Below, one piece after another: positions 23,391 to 35,298 of a stretch of DNA of 43,544 bases. Origin of the DNA: Verrucomicrobiota bacterium (GTDB lineage Bacteria > Verrucomicrobiota > Verrucomicrobiia > Opitutales > Opitutaceae); contig VHCI01000017.1 of NCBI GenBank assembly GCA_016871775.1, forward strand, positions 1-43,544, written 5' to 3'. Under the pieces are notes generated by a model. That model was not told where the DNA came from and did not search any database. It saw only the letters and a program-made list of their open reading frames with translations. Each line of letters opens with the position of its first letter. The first letter of the stretch is position 1. The translations under genes were made by a program, and so were the position numbers.

Positions 23391-26129
23391 ATGCCCGAAA
23401 TTTCCAAGAGCTACGAACCGCGTGACGTCGAGCGGAAGTGGTACGCCAGCTGGCTGGCGAGCGGCCAGTTCGCTGCCCACGACGAGCCCGGCCGCGAGCC
23501 CTACACCATCGTCATCCCGCCACCCAATGTCACCGGCGTGCTCACGATGGGCCACGTGCTCAACAACACGCTCCAAGACATCCTTATCCGCCGCGCCCGG
23601 CTTGAGGGGCGCGCCGCGCTCTGGCTCCCCGGCACCGACCACGCCGGAATCGCGACCCAGACCGTCGTCGAGCGCGAGCTGCGCAAGCAGAAGAAGACGC
23701 GCCACGACTTTGGCCGCGAGAAGTTCCTCGATCAGGTCTGGGCCTGGCGCCACGACAAGGGCAATATCATCCTCGAGCAACTCCGCCGCCTCGGAGCCTC
23801 CTGCGACTGGGACCGCACCCAGTTCACGATGGACACGCATTATTCCCGCGCGGTGCTGACCGTGTTCGTGGAGCTGTTCCGCCGCGGGCACATCTACCGC
23901 GGCAAGCGGATGGTGAACTGGTGCCCCGCCTCCCAGACCGCCCTGAGCGACGAGGAGGTCATCATGAAGCCGGTCAATGGCTTCCTCTACCGGGTACGCT
24001 ACGAACGGGTGGACGCGCCCGGCCTCTTCCTTGAGGTCAAGACCACCCGGCCGGAGACGATCCCCGGGGACACCGCCATCGCGGTGCACCCAGAGGACCC
24101 GCGGTACGCCGGCTGGATTGGCCGGAAGGTGCGTCGGCCCCTTGGTCCGCCCGCCGAGATCCCGGTCATCGCGGATCCCGCCGTGGACCGGGAGTTCGGC
24201 ACGGGCGCCCTCAAGATCACCCCCGCCCACGACAAGGCGGACTTCGAGATCGGCAACCGCCACCAGTTGCCGGCCGTCGAGGTCATCACCGCCACCGGGC
24301 AGATGAACGAACTCGCGGGCCCCGAACTCGCAGGGAAGGACCGGTTCGCCGCCCGCAAGCTTGCCGCGGAGCTGCTCCGAGCGTCCGGCGCGCTCGTCGC
24401 CGAGGAGCCCTACGGCAATAACGTCGGCTATTCCGAGCGCGCGGAAGTCCCCGTGGAGCCGCGACTCACCTGGCAGTGGTGGCTCCGTTATCCGCGGGTG
24501 GAGGAGGCCAAGGCGGCCGTCCGCGACGGCCACATCCGCTTCCACCCGGCGCGCTGGAGCAAGGTTTACCTGCACTGGCTAGAGAATATCCAAGACTGGT
24601 GCATCAGCCGTCAGCTGTGGTGGGGCCACCGGATCCCCGTATGGTACCGCCGAGGCTTGGACCGCGACGCGCTGACGGAGGCCGACCTGCGTGACCCCGC
24701 CAAGGTGCACATTTCGCTGGAGGGGCCCGCCGAACCCTCCTCCTGGGTCCAGGAAGAGGACGTCCTCGACACGTGGGCGTCGTCGTGGCTCTGGCCATTC
24801 GCGACCCTCGGCTGGCCCGACCCGGAGGCGCAGCGCGCAGCCGGCCTCGATCGCTTCTACCCGACCACAACGCTCGTCACCGGACCCGACATCATTTTCT
24901 TCTGGGTGGCGCGGATGATTATGGCCGGGCTGGAATTCATGCGCCCCGGGGAACCGATCGACCGGCGCATCCCTTTCCGGCACGTGTACTTCACCGGTAT
25001 CATCCGGGACGCGCAGGGCCGGAAGATGTCGAAGTCTCTCGGCAACTCGCCTGACCCGCTTGACCTTATCGAGCGCTACGGCGCCGATGGGCTCCGCTTC
25101 GGCATCGTCTCGATCGCGCCGCAGGGCCAAGATATCCGGTTCCAGGAGGAGCGGATCGAGAGCGGCAAGAACTTCTGCAACAAGCTCTGGAACGCCTGCC
25201 GCTTCCGCCAGTTGAGCGGGGTGACCGGCGACACCACGTCGCTGCGCGCCATCTTCGCGCGGATCGAACCGGCCCGTTTTGACGCCGACGACCACGCGCT
25301 GCTCGACCGGCTGTTCACCACTACCCGCGAGGTGAACCGGCAGTTTCAGGAGTTCGAGTTCAGCGCTGCCGCGCAGCAGTTGTACGGCTTTTTCTGGAAC
25401 GACTTCTGCGACTGGTACGTCGAAGGGTCGAAGGCCCGGCTCCAGGCGCCGGAGACGCGGGCCAACTGCCTTGCGCTCCAGGATCTCGTACTGCGGCAGA
25501 CGCTGCTGCTCCTTCACCCTTTCATCCCGTTCATCACGGAGGAACTTTGGGCGCAGCTGGGCTACGGTCCGGCGGGCACCTTCATCGAGGACGCTCGGTT
25601 GGAGAGTACTGCGCAAACCGTCTCTTCCTCCGCAGGCTACGAGATCCACCTTGACCCGGCGGCGGTCGCCGCGGTGGTGCGGCTCAAGGGCTGGGTCGCC
25701 GCGGTGCGCGCGCTGAAGGCCGAGCACCAGTTGGCGAGCCGGCGCGACGTGCGTTTCCTAGTGACCGCGCGGGACGCCGAGTGGGCGATCCTCGAGGCCA
25801 ACCTCGCCAAGGTGGCGCGCATGGTGGGCGCGGTGGAGGTGCTCCGCCGCGAACGCGTGGACGGCGCGCCGGCCGCGGTGACGCCGCTGGGCACGGTCTA
25901 TCTCGACCTCGCGAGTTCCGTCGATGCCGGCGCCGAGCGAGTGCGGCTGGAACGGGAGCTGGAGCAGATCGGCCGGCACATCGCCGCCACCGAGGCTCGG
26001 CTCGCGAACACTGCCTTTGTCAACAAGGCGCCGCCGGCAGTGCTCGAGGGCGCGCACCGTCAGTTGGCCGAGCAGCAGGCCAAACGCGCTGAGTTGAAGC
26101 GGCTCCGGCAGGCGCTTGGCGCCGGTTAA
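23391..26129 (+). CDS. valS: Valyl-tRNA synthetase
   Basis: 912 codons from ATG 23391. The class I synthetase landmarks are clear. P-P-P-N-V-T-G-V-L-T-M-G-H (43-55) holds the HIGH-equivalent T-M-G-H. The W-L-P-G-T-D-H-A-G-I-A-T-Q block is typical of ValRS. The editing domain region contains T-T-R-P-E-T-I-P-G-D-T-A and the K-I-T-P-A-H-D motif. K-M-S-K-S is at 545-549, and an anticodon-binding domain follows. The C-terminal arm (about 840-912) is a charged, Leu-heptad coiled coil. Length is normal for bacterial ValRS. The gene is divergent from glnD; an 8-bp stem-loop lies just after its stop. Confidence 0.98.
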   Translation: MPEISKSYEPRDVERKWYASWLASGQFAAHDEPGREPYTIVIPPPNVTGVLTMGHVLNNTLQDILIRRARLEGRAALWLPGTDHAGIATQTVVERELRKQKKTRHDFGREKFLDQVWAWRHDKGNIILEQLRRLGASCDWDRTQFTMDTHYSRAVLTVFVELFRRGHIYRGKRMVNWCPASQTALSDEEVIMKPVNGFLYRVRYERVDAPGLFLEVKTTRPETIPGDTAIAVHPEDPRYAGWIGRKVRRPLGPPAEIPVIADPAVDREFGTGALKITPAHDKADFEIGNRHQLPAVEVITATGQMNELAGPELAGKDRFAARKLAAELLRASGALVAEEPYGNNVGYSERAEVPVEPRLTWQWWLRYPRVEEAKAAVRDGHIRFHPARWSKVYLHWLENIQDWCISRQLWWGHRIPVWYRRGLDRDALTEADLRDPAKVHISLEGPAEPSSWVQEEDVLDTWASSWLWPFATLGWPDPEAQRAAGLDRFYPTTTLVTGPDIIFFWVARMIMAGLEFMRPGEPIDRRIPFRHVYFTGIIRDAQGRKMSKSLGNSPDPLDLIERYGADGLRFGIVSIAPQGQDIRFQEERIESGKNFCNKLWNACRFRQLSGVTGDTTSLRAIFARIEPARFDADDHALLDRLFTTTREVNRQFQEFEFSAAAQQLYGFFWNDFCDWYVEGSKARLQAPETRANCLALQDLVLRQTLLLLHPFIPFITEELWAQLGYGPAGTFIEDARLESTAQTVSSSAGYEIHLDPAAVAAVVRLKGWVAAVRALKAEHQLASRRDVRFLVTARDAEWAILEANLAKVARMVGAVEVLRRERVDGAPAAVTPLGTVYLDLASSVDAGAERVRLERELEQIGRHIAATEARLANTAFVNKAPPAVLEGAHRQLAEQQAKRAELKRLRQALGAG

Positions 26130-26148
26130 TCCCCTGCCTTGAGCCCCA

Positions 26149-26178
26149 GTGCGGGCACCCTTCTTGACGCGCCCGCAC
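26149..26178 (+). terminator. 8-bp stem-loop between valS and the next gene
   Basis: GTGCGGGC and GCCCGCAC form a perfect 8-bp stem around a 14-base loop, starting 19 bases after the valS stop and ending 21 bases before the next ATG. Only a weak pyrimidine stretch (CCTCCTTACC) follows. It could be a terminator or a leader hairpin of the following gene. Confidence 0.4.
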
Positions 26179-26199
26179 CCTCCTTACCCCGCTGCCCGC

Positions 26200-28446
26200 A
26201 TGCTTCCCTTCGCGCTTACGATCTTCACCGGCGCCTTCCTCCTGTTCCAGGTCCAGCCCCTGATCGGAAAGTACATCCTGCCCTGGTTCGGGGGCGGACC
26301 GGGGGTTTGGACCACCTGCCTGCTGTTCTTCCAGACGCTGCTGCTGGGCGGGTACGCCTACGCGCACTTCTCTACCTCGCGCCTGAGCTCGCGCCGGCAG
26401 GTGATCCTGCACCTCCTGCTGCTGGCCGTGGCCCTGGCGCTCCTGCCCATCACGCCCTCGGAGTCGTGGCGGGTGCGTACGGACGGTGACCCTAACCTCC
26501 AGATCCTCCTGCTGCTGGCCGCGTCCATCGGGGTGCCTTACTTCGTCCTCTCCTCGACCGGACCGCTAATGCAGCGCTGGTTTAGCCAGATACAACCGGG
26601 GGTGTCTCCATACCGGCTCTACGCGCTCTCCAATGTCGGCTCTTTGCTCGCGCTCCTGAGCTATCCCGCCTTCTTCGAGGTCCGGTTCACGCGCCAGGCG
26701 CAGGCGGCGATGTGGTCGTGGGGGCTGGTGGGCTTCGTGCTTTGCTGCGCGGTCTGTGCGTGGCTGGTGTGGCGCCTCGCGCCGGCGGCGGAGAGCCGGA
26801 GCGCGGAGCTTCCACCCGGGGAGGAACCGGCGCCCGCGGTCTCCGCGGTGGATCGTCTGCTCTGGGTTGCGCTGCCGCTGGTCGCATCCGTCCTGCTCCT
26901 GGCGGCCACCAACAAGCTCTGCCAGGAGGTGGCGGTTATCCCGTTTCTGTGGGTGCTGCCGCTGAGCCTGTACCTCCTGTCGTTCATCATCTGCTTCGAC
27001 CACGACCGCTGGTATCACCGCGGAGTCTTTCTCGCGCTGCTGGTCCCCGGGGCGGCCGCCGTCGCGCTGCTGATCCCGGCGGGCACCGACGCGCCGATGC
27101 GCCTGCAGATCATCCTCTATAACGCGGTGCTGTTCCTGGCCTGCATGGTCTGCCACGGGGAGCTGTATCGCCTGAAGCCGGCCCCGCGGGGGCTCACCTC
27201 CTACTTCCTGCACATCTCGCTCGGCGGTGCGCTGGGCGGCTTTTTGGTCGCGATTGTCGGGCCGGCCGTGTTCGACGACTACCGGGAGCTGCAGGTCGGC
27301 CTTTGGCTCCTAAGCTACCTGATCGGGGTGCTTTGCTTTAGGCATCGTAGCCGCGAGATCGCGCTCGCCGCCGCGGTTGGGGCGCTCGCCTTGCCTTTTG
27401 CCATTGCCGGGCTGCGCTCGGCCTTCGACGGCGGGGAGGGGCTTGGCACCGAGTTGCTGGCCCTCGCGCGAGACCGCTGGCCCTATCTCGCCGGCGGCCT
27501 GCTCCTGCAGTCGGTGATGCTGCTGGATTTCCGCCGGTGGCGCCCGCTGGATCCGTGGGCCCCCCGGATGGGTGGTTTCCTGATGGCGCTTTGCGTCGGC
27601 CTCGGGGCCGTGTTCGCGGCCGGGTGGAACGATCGCAGCGCCAACACGCTCAGCGCCTCGCGCAACTTCTACGGCACGCTCAAGGTGCTCGACTATAATC
27701 CCGGTGATGCCGAGGACAATTACCACCTGCTGCTGCACGGAGCCACCACGCACGGGCTCCAGTTCACCAAGCCGGAGAAGTCCGTCCTGCCGACCACGTA
27801 CTACAGCGAGTCCAGCGGCGTGGGGATCGCCCTGAACCTGCTCCCGCCCGGTCCGCGCCGCTTCGGCTTGGTGGGTCTCGGCACCGGCACGCTAGCAGCC
27901 TACGCGCGGAAGGGGGATTCGCTCCGCATCTACGAGATCAATCCGGCCGTGGAGCGCTTGGCGCGAGCGAACTTCAAGTATTTGGATTACTGCCTCGGGG
28001 CCGTGGAAGTCGCGATGGGCGACGCACGGCTCGTGATGGAAAGGGAAATTGCCGGCGGACAGCCGCCCGTCTTCGACCTACTCGCTCTTGACGCCTTCTC
28101 GAGCGACGCCATCCCGGTCCACCTGCTGACCCGCGAGGCGTTCGCGGTCTACGAGCGGTTGCTGCGTCCCGGCGGCGTGCTCGCAATCCACATCTCGAAT
28201 CGCTACCTCGACCTCCGCCCGGTAGTCGAGCGGCTCGCGGAGGAATTTGGGTATGCGGTCGCGGCGATCTCGGATGACCGGGAGCCCGAGTGGTGGGTCT
28301 ACGCCACCACCTGGATGATCCTCACGCGCGATCAGGCCTTCCTGCAGCAGGAAGGCTTGCGCTCCGCGGCCGATTCACCCTCGGACTACCGCAACGCCCC
28401 GCTCTGGACCGACGATTTCGCGAGCCTCTACTCCATCATGAAGTGA
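26200..28446 (+). CDS. Membrane-embedded spermidine-synthase-like protein
   Basis: 748 codons from ATG 26200. An upstream in-frame GTG at 26149 lies in the stem-loop and is less likely. The first ~480 residues hold many hydrophobic helices, in a transporter-like arrangement, starting F-A-L-T-I-F-T-G-A-F-L-L-F-Q-V-Q-P. The last ~260 residues are a soluble Rossmann aminopropyltransferase-like domain: G-L-V-G-L-G-T-G-T-L-A-A-Y (about 555-567), I-Y-E-I-N-P-A-V-E and L-L-A-L-D-A-F-S-S-D-A-I-P-V-H-L-L-T. Such fused membrane proteins are common in bacteria and annotated as spermidine-synthase-like, but a polyamine activity has rarely been shown for them. D-A-F is followed by S-S-D, as in this group. 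The window has other polyamine genes 8 kb away, but co-location may be accidental. Confidence 0.85.
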   Translation: MLPFALTIFTGAFLLFQVQPLIGKYILPWFGGGPGVWTTCLLFFQTLLLGGYAYAHFSTSRLSSRRQVILHLLLLAVALALLPITPSESWRVRTDGDPNLQILLLLAASIGVPYFVLSSTGPLMQRWFSQIQPGVSPYRLYALSNVGSLLALLSYPAFFEVRFTRQAQAAMWSWGLVGFVLCCAVCAWLVWRLAPAAESRSAELPPGEEPAPAVSAVDRLLWVALPLVASVLLLAATNKLCQEVAVIPFLWVLPLSLYLLSFIICFDHDRWYHRGVFLALLVPGAAAVALLIPAGTDAPMRLQIILYNAVLFLACMVCHGELYRLKPAPRGLTSYFLHISLGGALGGFLVAIVGPAVFDDYRELQVGLWLLSYLIGVLCFRHRSREIALAAAVGALALPFAIAGLRSAFDGGEGLGTELLALARDRWPYLAGGLLLQSVMLLDFRRWRPLDPWAPRMGGFLMALCVGLGAVFAAGWNDRSANTLSASRNFYGTLKVLDYNPGDAEDNYHLLLHGATTHGLQFTKPEKSVLPTTYYSESSGVGIALNLLPPGPRRFGLVGLGTGTLAAYARKGDSLRIYEINPAVERLARANFKYLDYCLGAVEVAMGDARLVMEREIAGGQPPVFDLLALDAFSSDAIPVHLLTREAFAVYERLLRPGGVLAIHISNRYLDLRPVVERLAEEFGYAVAAISDDREPEWWVYATTWMILTRDQAFLQQEGLRSAADSPSDYRNAPLWTDDFASLYSIMK

Positions 28447-28464
28447 GCCTCGGCGGGGTGCTCA
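28444..28464. terminator. Stop-codon hairpin between convergent genes
   Basis: TGAGC (28444-28448) and GCTCA (28460-28464) are complementary 5-bp arms around 11 bases. Each arm contains the stop codon of one of the two convergent genes. It is short, and terminator function is only suggested by position. Confidence 0.3.
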
Positions 28465-29388
28465 GGGCGCCTTCTTGGCCGCCTTCGCCTTCGCGGCCGG
28501 CTTCGGATCGAGGTTGGCCGCCAGATCCTCCGGCGTGACGCGCGACCCGACCCCGCCCGCCGGGACCTCCAGCTTCGCCAGCCAGACGATCGCGTTCAGC
28601 ACGAGCCGGCGGAAATCCTCGTGGCCCCAGTTGGCGTGGTAGTGCGCGCCGGTGAAACCAAAGCCCCGCCCGCCATCCGGGCGCTCGTGGGCCCAGGCGA
28701 CGACCGTCGCCTCACCACGCGCCACGAGGGCCCGGACGGCGGGGTTACCCGAGTGGCGGCCATCAGGCCGGGACACGGTCGACGTATCGGGAATCGCCAC
28801 CAGCAAGGGTGTCACGCCGGCCATTCCCGGTTTGAACCGCATATTGAAGTACCATTCGTCCCGGATTGTGAAAGGCTGCACGCCCCGGGTCACCGGGTGC
28901 ACGGGCAGCGACTTGAAGTGTGCGTCCCAGTGTGGGTTCACGGACCAGTCGGTTTCAAAGGCCCCCCCGATCAAATCAAGAAACTCGGCCTGGCCTTTTT
29001 CCTTGGTCGGCTCGACCCCGTAGTGGATGCACCCGATCCCGACGCTACGGCGGGCGAGGGCGCTGAGGACGCCGAGGCGGTTTTCCGCGAGAGCCAAATG
29101 CTTCACCCCGCCGTCGCAGTAGAGGATCACCGCGTCGACGGCGGCGAGCGCGGCCGAGTCCTTCGGCCAGCCGTTGAGGGAGACCTCCGTGCGGAGCCTC
29201 GGCACCCCCGCGAGACATTTCTGAAGCAGCAGGACGCCGGCATTGTGCTCGTGCGCGCCAGGACCGTGGCTCATCGTACCCGCGATCAGCAGGGCGCGTT
29301 TTTCCGCCGCCGGGGCGGCCGTGACGGCTGTCGAGTCGAACAGGGCAAGAACTAGGAGAAAGTGGAAGGGGCGGGGCAGAGGGCGCAT
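28462..29388 (-). CDS. Secreted ThuA-like domain protein
   Basis: 308 codons from ATG 29386-29388. A signal peptide (R-P-F-H-F-L-L-V-L-A-L-F-D-S-T-A-V-T-A) precedes the class-I glutamine-amidotransferase-like ThuA fold. R-A-L-L-I-A-G-T-M-S-H-G-P-G-A-H-E-H-N-A-G opens the fold. D-A-V-I-L-Y-C-D-G-G, G-I-G-C-I-H-Y-G-V-E and the H-P-V-T-R-G-V-Q-P-F-T-I-R-D-E-W-Y-F segment follow, then W-A-H-E-R and F-G-F-T-G-A-H-Y-H-A-N-W. ThuA-like proteins are abundant in Verrucomicrobia and Planctomycetes as sugar-associated exported proteins; the biochemical role is unclear. An Ala/Lys tail ends the protein. It stands alone, downstream of metH by 62 bp on the same strand. Confidence 0.85.
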   Translation of the reverse strand: MRPLPRPFHFLLVLALFDSTAVTAAPAAEKRALLIAGTMSHGPGAHEHNAGVLLLQKCLAGVPRLRTEVSLNGWPKDSAALAAVDAVILYCDGGVKHLALAENRLGVLSALARRSVGIGCIHYGVEPTKEKGQAEFLDLIGGAFETDWSVNPHWDAHFKSLPVHPVTRGVQPFTIRDEWYFNMRFKPGMAGVTPLLVAIPDTSTVSRPDGRHSGNPAVRALVARGEATVVAWAHERPDGGRGFGFTGAHYHANWGHEDFRRLVLNAIVWLAKLEVPAGGVGSRVTPEDLAANLDPKPAAKAKAAKKAP

Positions 29389-29450
29389 GGGGAAGGAAGG
29401 CCCGCAGGCTTTCCGCCTCCTGACTCTCGGTCAACCCCGACCGCGGAGGC

Positions 29451-32111
<2,661 letters not shown>

Positions 32112-32117
32112 GGCGGA

Positions 32118-33200
32118 TCAGGCGACCACCAGCGGTTCGAGCCCGCTCAGCCGCAACGCGCGGCGGGCGGCGGGTACCGCCCGAGGGGCGACGCCGCGTA
32201 CGGCGGCGGCAATGGCCGCAATGTGGGCCGGCGTCGAGCCGCAGCAGCCGCCCACGAGGTTCACCCAGCCCTGCCGAGCGAAATCCCCAAGCACCTTCGC
32301 CATATCCTCCGGCGTCTCGTCGTAACCGCCGAAAGCGTTCGGCAGGCCCGCGTTGGGATAACAGGATACGTAGCAGCCCGCGATGCGGGAAAGCTCCTCG
32401 ACGTAGGGCCGCATCGCCTCGCCGCCCAGCGCACAGTTAATGCCGACCAAGAACGGCTGCGCGTGCGCCACGCTGTGGTAGAACGCGCTAATCGTTTGGC
32501 CGGAAAGGGTCCGTCCCGAGGCGTCAGTGATGGTCACGCTCACGAACACCGGGACGCGCGCCGCGGCGCCGCGCTGCTCCTGCACCTCCGCGATCGCGTA
32601 GAGGGCGGCCTTCGCGTTCAACGTGTCGAAGATCGTCTCCACGAGCAGCGCGTCGACCCCGCCGTCCAACAGCGCCTCGATTTGTTCGGTGTAGGCGCCG
32701 ACCACCTGATCCCAGGTCACCGCGCGGTACTCCGGGCGATTCACGTCCGGTGACATCGAGAGCGTTCGGTTGAGCGGCCCGATCGCGCCTGCGACAAAAC
32801 AACGCCGTCCCGGCGTCGTCTGTTCCGCCGCCTCGGCCGCGCGCCGGGCGCACGCCACCGCGGCCAGATTAATCTCCCGCACCCAGGGCTCGCAGCGGTA
32901 ATCCGCCATCGCGATCGAGGTGCTGCTGAAGGTGTTGGTCTCGACGAGGTCGGCGCCCGCGTCGAAATAGGCCCGGTGGACGCCCTCGATTACGTCGGGC
33001 CGGGTCAGGCAAAGCAGGTCGTTGTTCCCCTTGAGGTCCTGCGGGTGCCCGGCGAAGCGCTCGCCGCGGAAATCAGCCTCCTCGAGCCCGTGGCCTTGGA
33101 TCAGCGACCCCATCGCGCCATCCAGCACCACAATGCGGCCCGCAAACAGGCGGCGGAGTCCATCGTCACGAGCAGCGGTGGGGGGAATGCGGGCGGGCAT
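32118..33200 (-). CDS. metH: Methionine synthase, homocysteine-binding part (split MetH, N-terminal piece)
   Basis: 360 codons from ATG 33198-33200; a farther start at 33239 would run into the AT-rich intergenic region. It is a homocysteine S-methyltransferase barrel. V-L-D-G-A-M-G-S opens it, N-D-L-L and N-T-F-S-S-T-S follow, and the zinc cysteines are C256 (G-I-N-C-A-L-G-G) and C319-C320 (G-G-C-C-G-S-T). It ends L-R-L-S-G-L-E-P-L-V-V-A, exactly the linker sequence that in full-length MetH runs into the pterin domain; here TGA stops it. The next start, GTG, follows after two more codons in the same frame. It acts in the cytosol with the downstream piece. The divergent gene is a BtuB-like receptor. 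Confidence 0.93.
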   Translation of the reverse strand: MPARIPPTAARDDGLRRLFAGRIVVLDGAMGSLIQGHGLEEADFRGERFAGHPQDLKGNNDLLCLTRPDVIEGVHRAYFDAGADLVETNTFSSTSIAMADYRCEPWVREINLAAVACARRAAEAAEQTTPGRRCFVAGAIGPLNRTLSMSPDVNRPEYRAVTWDQVVGAYTEQIEALLDGGVDALLVETIFDTLNAKAALYAIAEVQEQRGAAARVPVFVSVTITDASGRTLSGQTISAFYHSVAHAQPFLVGINCALGGEAMRPYVEELSRIAGCYVSCYPNAGLPNAFGGYDETPEDMAKVLGDFARQGWVNLVGGCCGSTPAHIAAIAAAVRGVAPRAVPAARRALRLSGLEPLVVA

Positions 33201-33254
33201 TTCGGAGCAGAGTCTGGCGTTCGCCGTCCCGCTTGGCAAGTATCATATCTACGT

Positions 33255-33270
33255 ATCAATATGGGTTGAT
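33255..33270. promoter_or_regulatory. Inverted repeat ATCAA-N6-TTGAT between metH and the TonB receptor
   Basis: The 110-bp gap between divergent metH (33200) and the TonB receptor (33311) is distinctly AT-rich. It carries ATCAA (33255-33259) and TTGAT (33266-33270), plus a direct repeat GTATCA at 33240 and 33253. This could be a regulator site for both genes. No cobalamin or SAM riboswitch fold is recognisable in so short a gap. Confidence 0.4.
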
Positions 33271-33310
33271 TCGTTCTTTACATCCAGATGAAGAGGGTTA
33301 TACCGAACCG

Positions 33311-35233
33311 ATGAGCGTCTCTAGCGAACTCTCCCAAGGCTTCCCCACCACGACTCGTGATCGCCAGAGGTTTGCGGTCAGGCGAGCCGGTTGGGGGGGC
33401 TCGGCGAGCGCGCTGGGAACCCTAGCCCTAGGGTTCGTGGCGGTGGCGGAGTTGCGTCCGCAGGCGCCAGAATCGTTGCCGCCCTTCGTCTTTCGCGAGT
33501 CCCGGGGTGCAGAGCCAGCGGGGCCCGCGAAGCCGAGCGCGGGCTGGCTGACGGCGGAGGAATTGGCGCGCCGTCAGGTCACTTCGCTCTCGGAAGCTTT
33601 GCGTCAGGTGGCCGGGGTTCCAGCCGTGACCTCCGGGGCGGCCGGGATGATCACCTCCGTTTTCACGCGGGGGGCGAACTCCAACCAGACGCTCCTACTG
33701 GTCGACGGCCTGCGGCTGAACGACCCCAACACGGACTACGCGGTTTTCTTAGGTGGCGCCTGCCTCGCGGCGTGCGACAGCCTAGAGGTTTCCCACGGCC
33801 CGCAGAGCACGCTTTACGGGGGAGAGGCGGTCGGCGGGCTGATTTCACTGCGGGCGTCGCGAGGGCAGGGTTCCCCTTCCGGACGCGTCGCGTTGGAGGC
33901 GGGGAGTTTCGGGACCTTCCAAGGTTCGGTGAGCACCCAGGGTACCCGCGGGATGGACGCTTGGAGCCTTTCACTGCGTGGCGGGCGCACGCGGAACGAG
34001 CGGGCGAACAATGCCTTCACCTCGCACAATGCGGTGCTGCGGCTGGACCGCACCCTGCGGCCCGGGCTCGAGGCGACGACCACGCTGCGCTGGTTCCGCG
34101 GGGCCTATGGTTCGCCCGGGGACCGGTTCACGAACGATCCCGACAATCGTGAGCGCGAGGACAACTTGCTGGCCACGGCGCAACTTCAGGTGAGCCGAGG
34201 GCCTTGGCAGACGCGTTTGCTCGCCGGTGGGCAGGATCGACGCTTCGCCGCGGTCAGCCCTTTTCCCGCTCCGCGTCCTACGGCGGAGACGCGGGTGACG
34301 AACCGGCGTGGAGTGCTTGATGCCCAGAGCACCTTTCGCGGCTGGTCCGGCCATCTCCTGCTCGGTGGCGCCACACTCGAAGCGAACCACACGCGCAACA
34401 CGGGCTTCGGCAACATCAACCGCCGCCAGCGCCTCGCGGCGGTGTTCCTCCACGACGAATTCCGTCCGCGCCCGGACTTGCACCTGAGCCTCGGCGTGCG
34501 GAACGACGACTTCGACACCTTCGGCCGCGCCTCCACTGGCCGGGCCAACGCTTCATGGGCGCCCGCCGGTTCGGCATTTCGGTGGGGGGCAGGTTTCGGG
34601 ACCGGCTTCCGTTCGCCGAGTTTCCTCGATCTCTACGGCCAAAGCGCGTTCTACCGCGGCAACCCCGGCCTTCGACCGGAACGCGCCCGCGGGTGGGAAC
34701 TCGGGGGCGAATGGCGCGGCGGCGGCGGGCGATGGACCGTGGGCTTGACACTTTTCGAGCTCGGCCTCCGGGACCTGATTGCCAGCACCCGGGACTTCCG
34801 CAGCGTCGAGAATATCCTGCGTGCCCACACCCGGGGCTGGGAGCTCACCTGGCGCCTGCGCTGGGCGGAAATCGCCACGATCTCCGGGCATTACGCTTAC
34901 TTGGAGGCGGAGAACCTCACGGCAGGGACCCGGCTGCTGCGCCGGCCGAGGCACCGCGGCGGGCTCGATGTGTGGCGGCCGTGGGGCGGCGGATTCAGCG
35001 CCGGCGCCAGTCTCGTCGCGACGGGCCAACGCGAGGATGTTCACGCCCGCACTTTCCGGACAATCGACGGCGAGGACTACGTGGTGGCGCGCCTGTACGC
35101 GCAGCAGCGCCTGAGTTCCGAATGGTATCTACGCGGGCGGCTCGAGAACGCGCTCGACGAGCGCTACGAGGAGGTGCACGGCTACCCGGCGATCGGGCGG
35201 GGCGTGTTCCTCGCCCTCGAGCGCGGATTCTGA
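33311..35233 (+). CDS. BtuB-like TonB-dependent outer-membrane receptor
   Basis: 640 codons from ATG 33311. A charged N-terminus followed by a hydrophobic stretch (S-A-S-A-L-G-T-L-A-L-G-F-V-A-V-A, about 31-46) could be a signal peptide, though it is atypically far in. The plug domain (about 80-185) has L-S-E-A-L-R-Q-V-A-G-V, F-T-R-G-A-N-S-N-Q-T-L-L-L-V-D-G-L-R-L-N-D and H-G-P-Q-S-T-L-Y-G-G-E-A-V-G-G. These resemble vitamin B12 receptors. The rest is a beta-barrel with the expected terminal aromatic (E-R-G-F). It lies back to back with cobalamin-dependent metH, which supports a corrinoid substrate, but siderophore or other uptake is not excluded. It lacks the carboxypeptidase-regulatory domain of the two TonB receptors at the right end. 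Confidence 0.85.
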   Translation: MSVSSELSQGFPTTTRDRQRFAVRRAGWGGSASALGTLALGFVAVAELRPQAPESLPPFVFRESRGAEPAGPAKPSAGWLTAEELARRQVTSLSEALRQVAGVPAVTSGAAGMITSVFTRGANSNQTLLLVDGLRLNDPNTDYAVFLGGACLAACDSLEVSHGPQSTLYGGEAVGGLISLRASRGQGSPSGRVALEAGSFGTFQGSVSTQGTRGMDAWSLSLRGGRTRNERANNAFTSHNAVLRLDRTLRPGLEATTTLRWFRGAYGSPGDRFTNDPDNREREDNLLATAQLQVSRGPWQTRLLAGGQDRRFAAVSPFPAPRPTAETRVTNRRGVLDAQSTFRGWSGHLLLGGATLEANHTRNTGFGNINRRQRLAAVFLHDEFRPRPDLHLSLGVRNDDFDTFGRASTGRANASWAPAGSAFRWGAGFGTGFRSPSFLDLYGQSAFYRGNPGLRPERARGWELGGEWRGGGGRWTVGLTLFELGLRDLIASTRDFRSVENILRAHTRGWELTWRLRWAEIATISGHYAYLEAENLTAGTRLLRRPRHRGGLDVWRPWGGGFSAGASLVATGQREDVHARTFRTIDGEDYVVARLYAQQRLSSEWYLRGRLENALDERYEEVHGYPAIGRGVFLALERGF

Positions 35234-35249
35234 GCCCGGGTCGCCGGGC
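35234..35249 (+). terminator. Hairpin after the BtuB-like receptor gene
   Basis: GCCCGG-GTCG-CCGGGC (6-bp stem, 4-base loop) begins directly after the receptor stop. It has no T-run but is well placed between this gene and ndk. Confidence 0.35.
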
Positions 35250-35298
35250 AACTCTAGGCTTCCCACCCACGGAGCCGCCGCTACCGTTCAGGGCTTTT

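Noticed and set aside
33201-33310. Possible cobalamin or SAM riboswitch upstream of metH and the TonB receptor
   Set aside because: The gap is too short for a cobalamin riboswitch, and I see no conserved box or multi-stem pattern of the common SAM classes.
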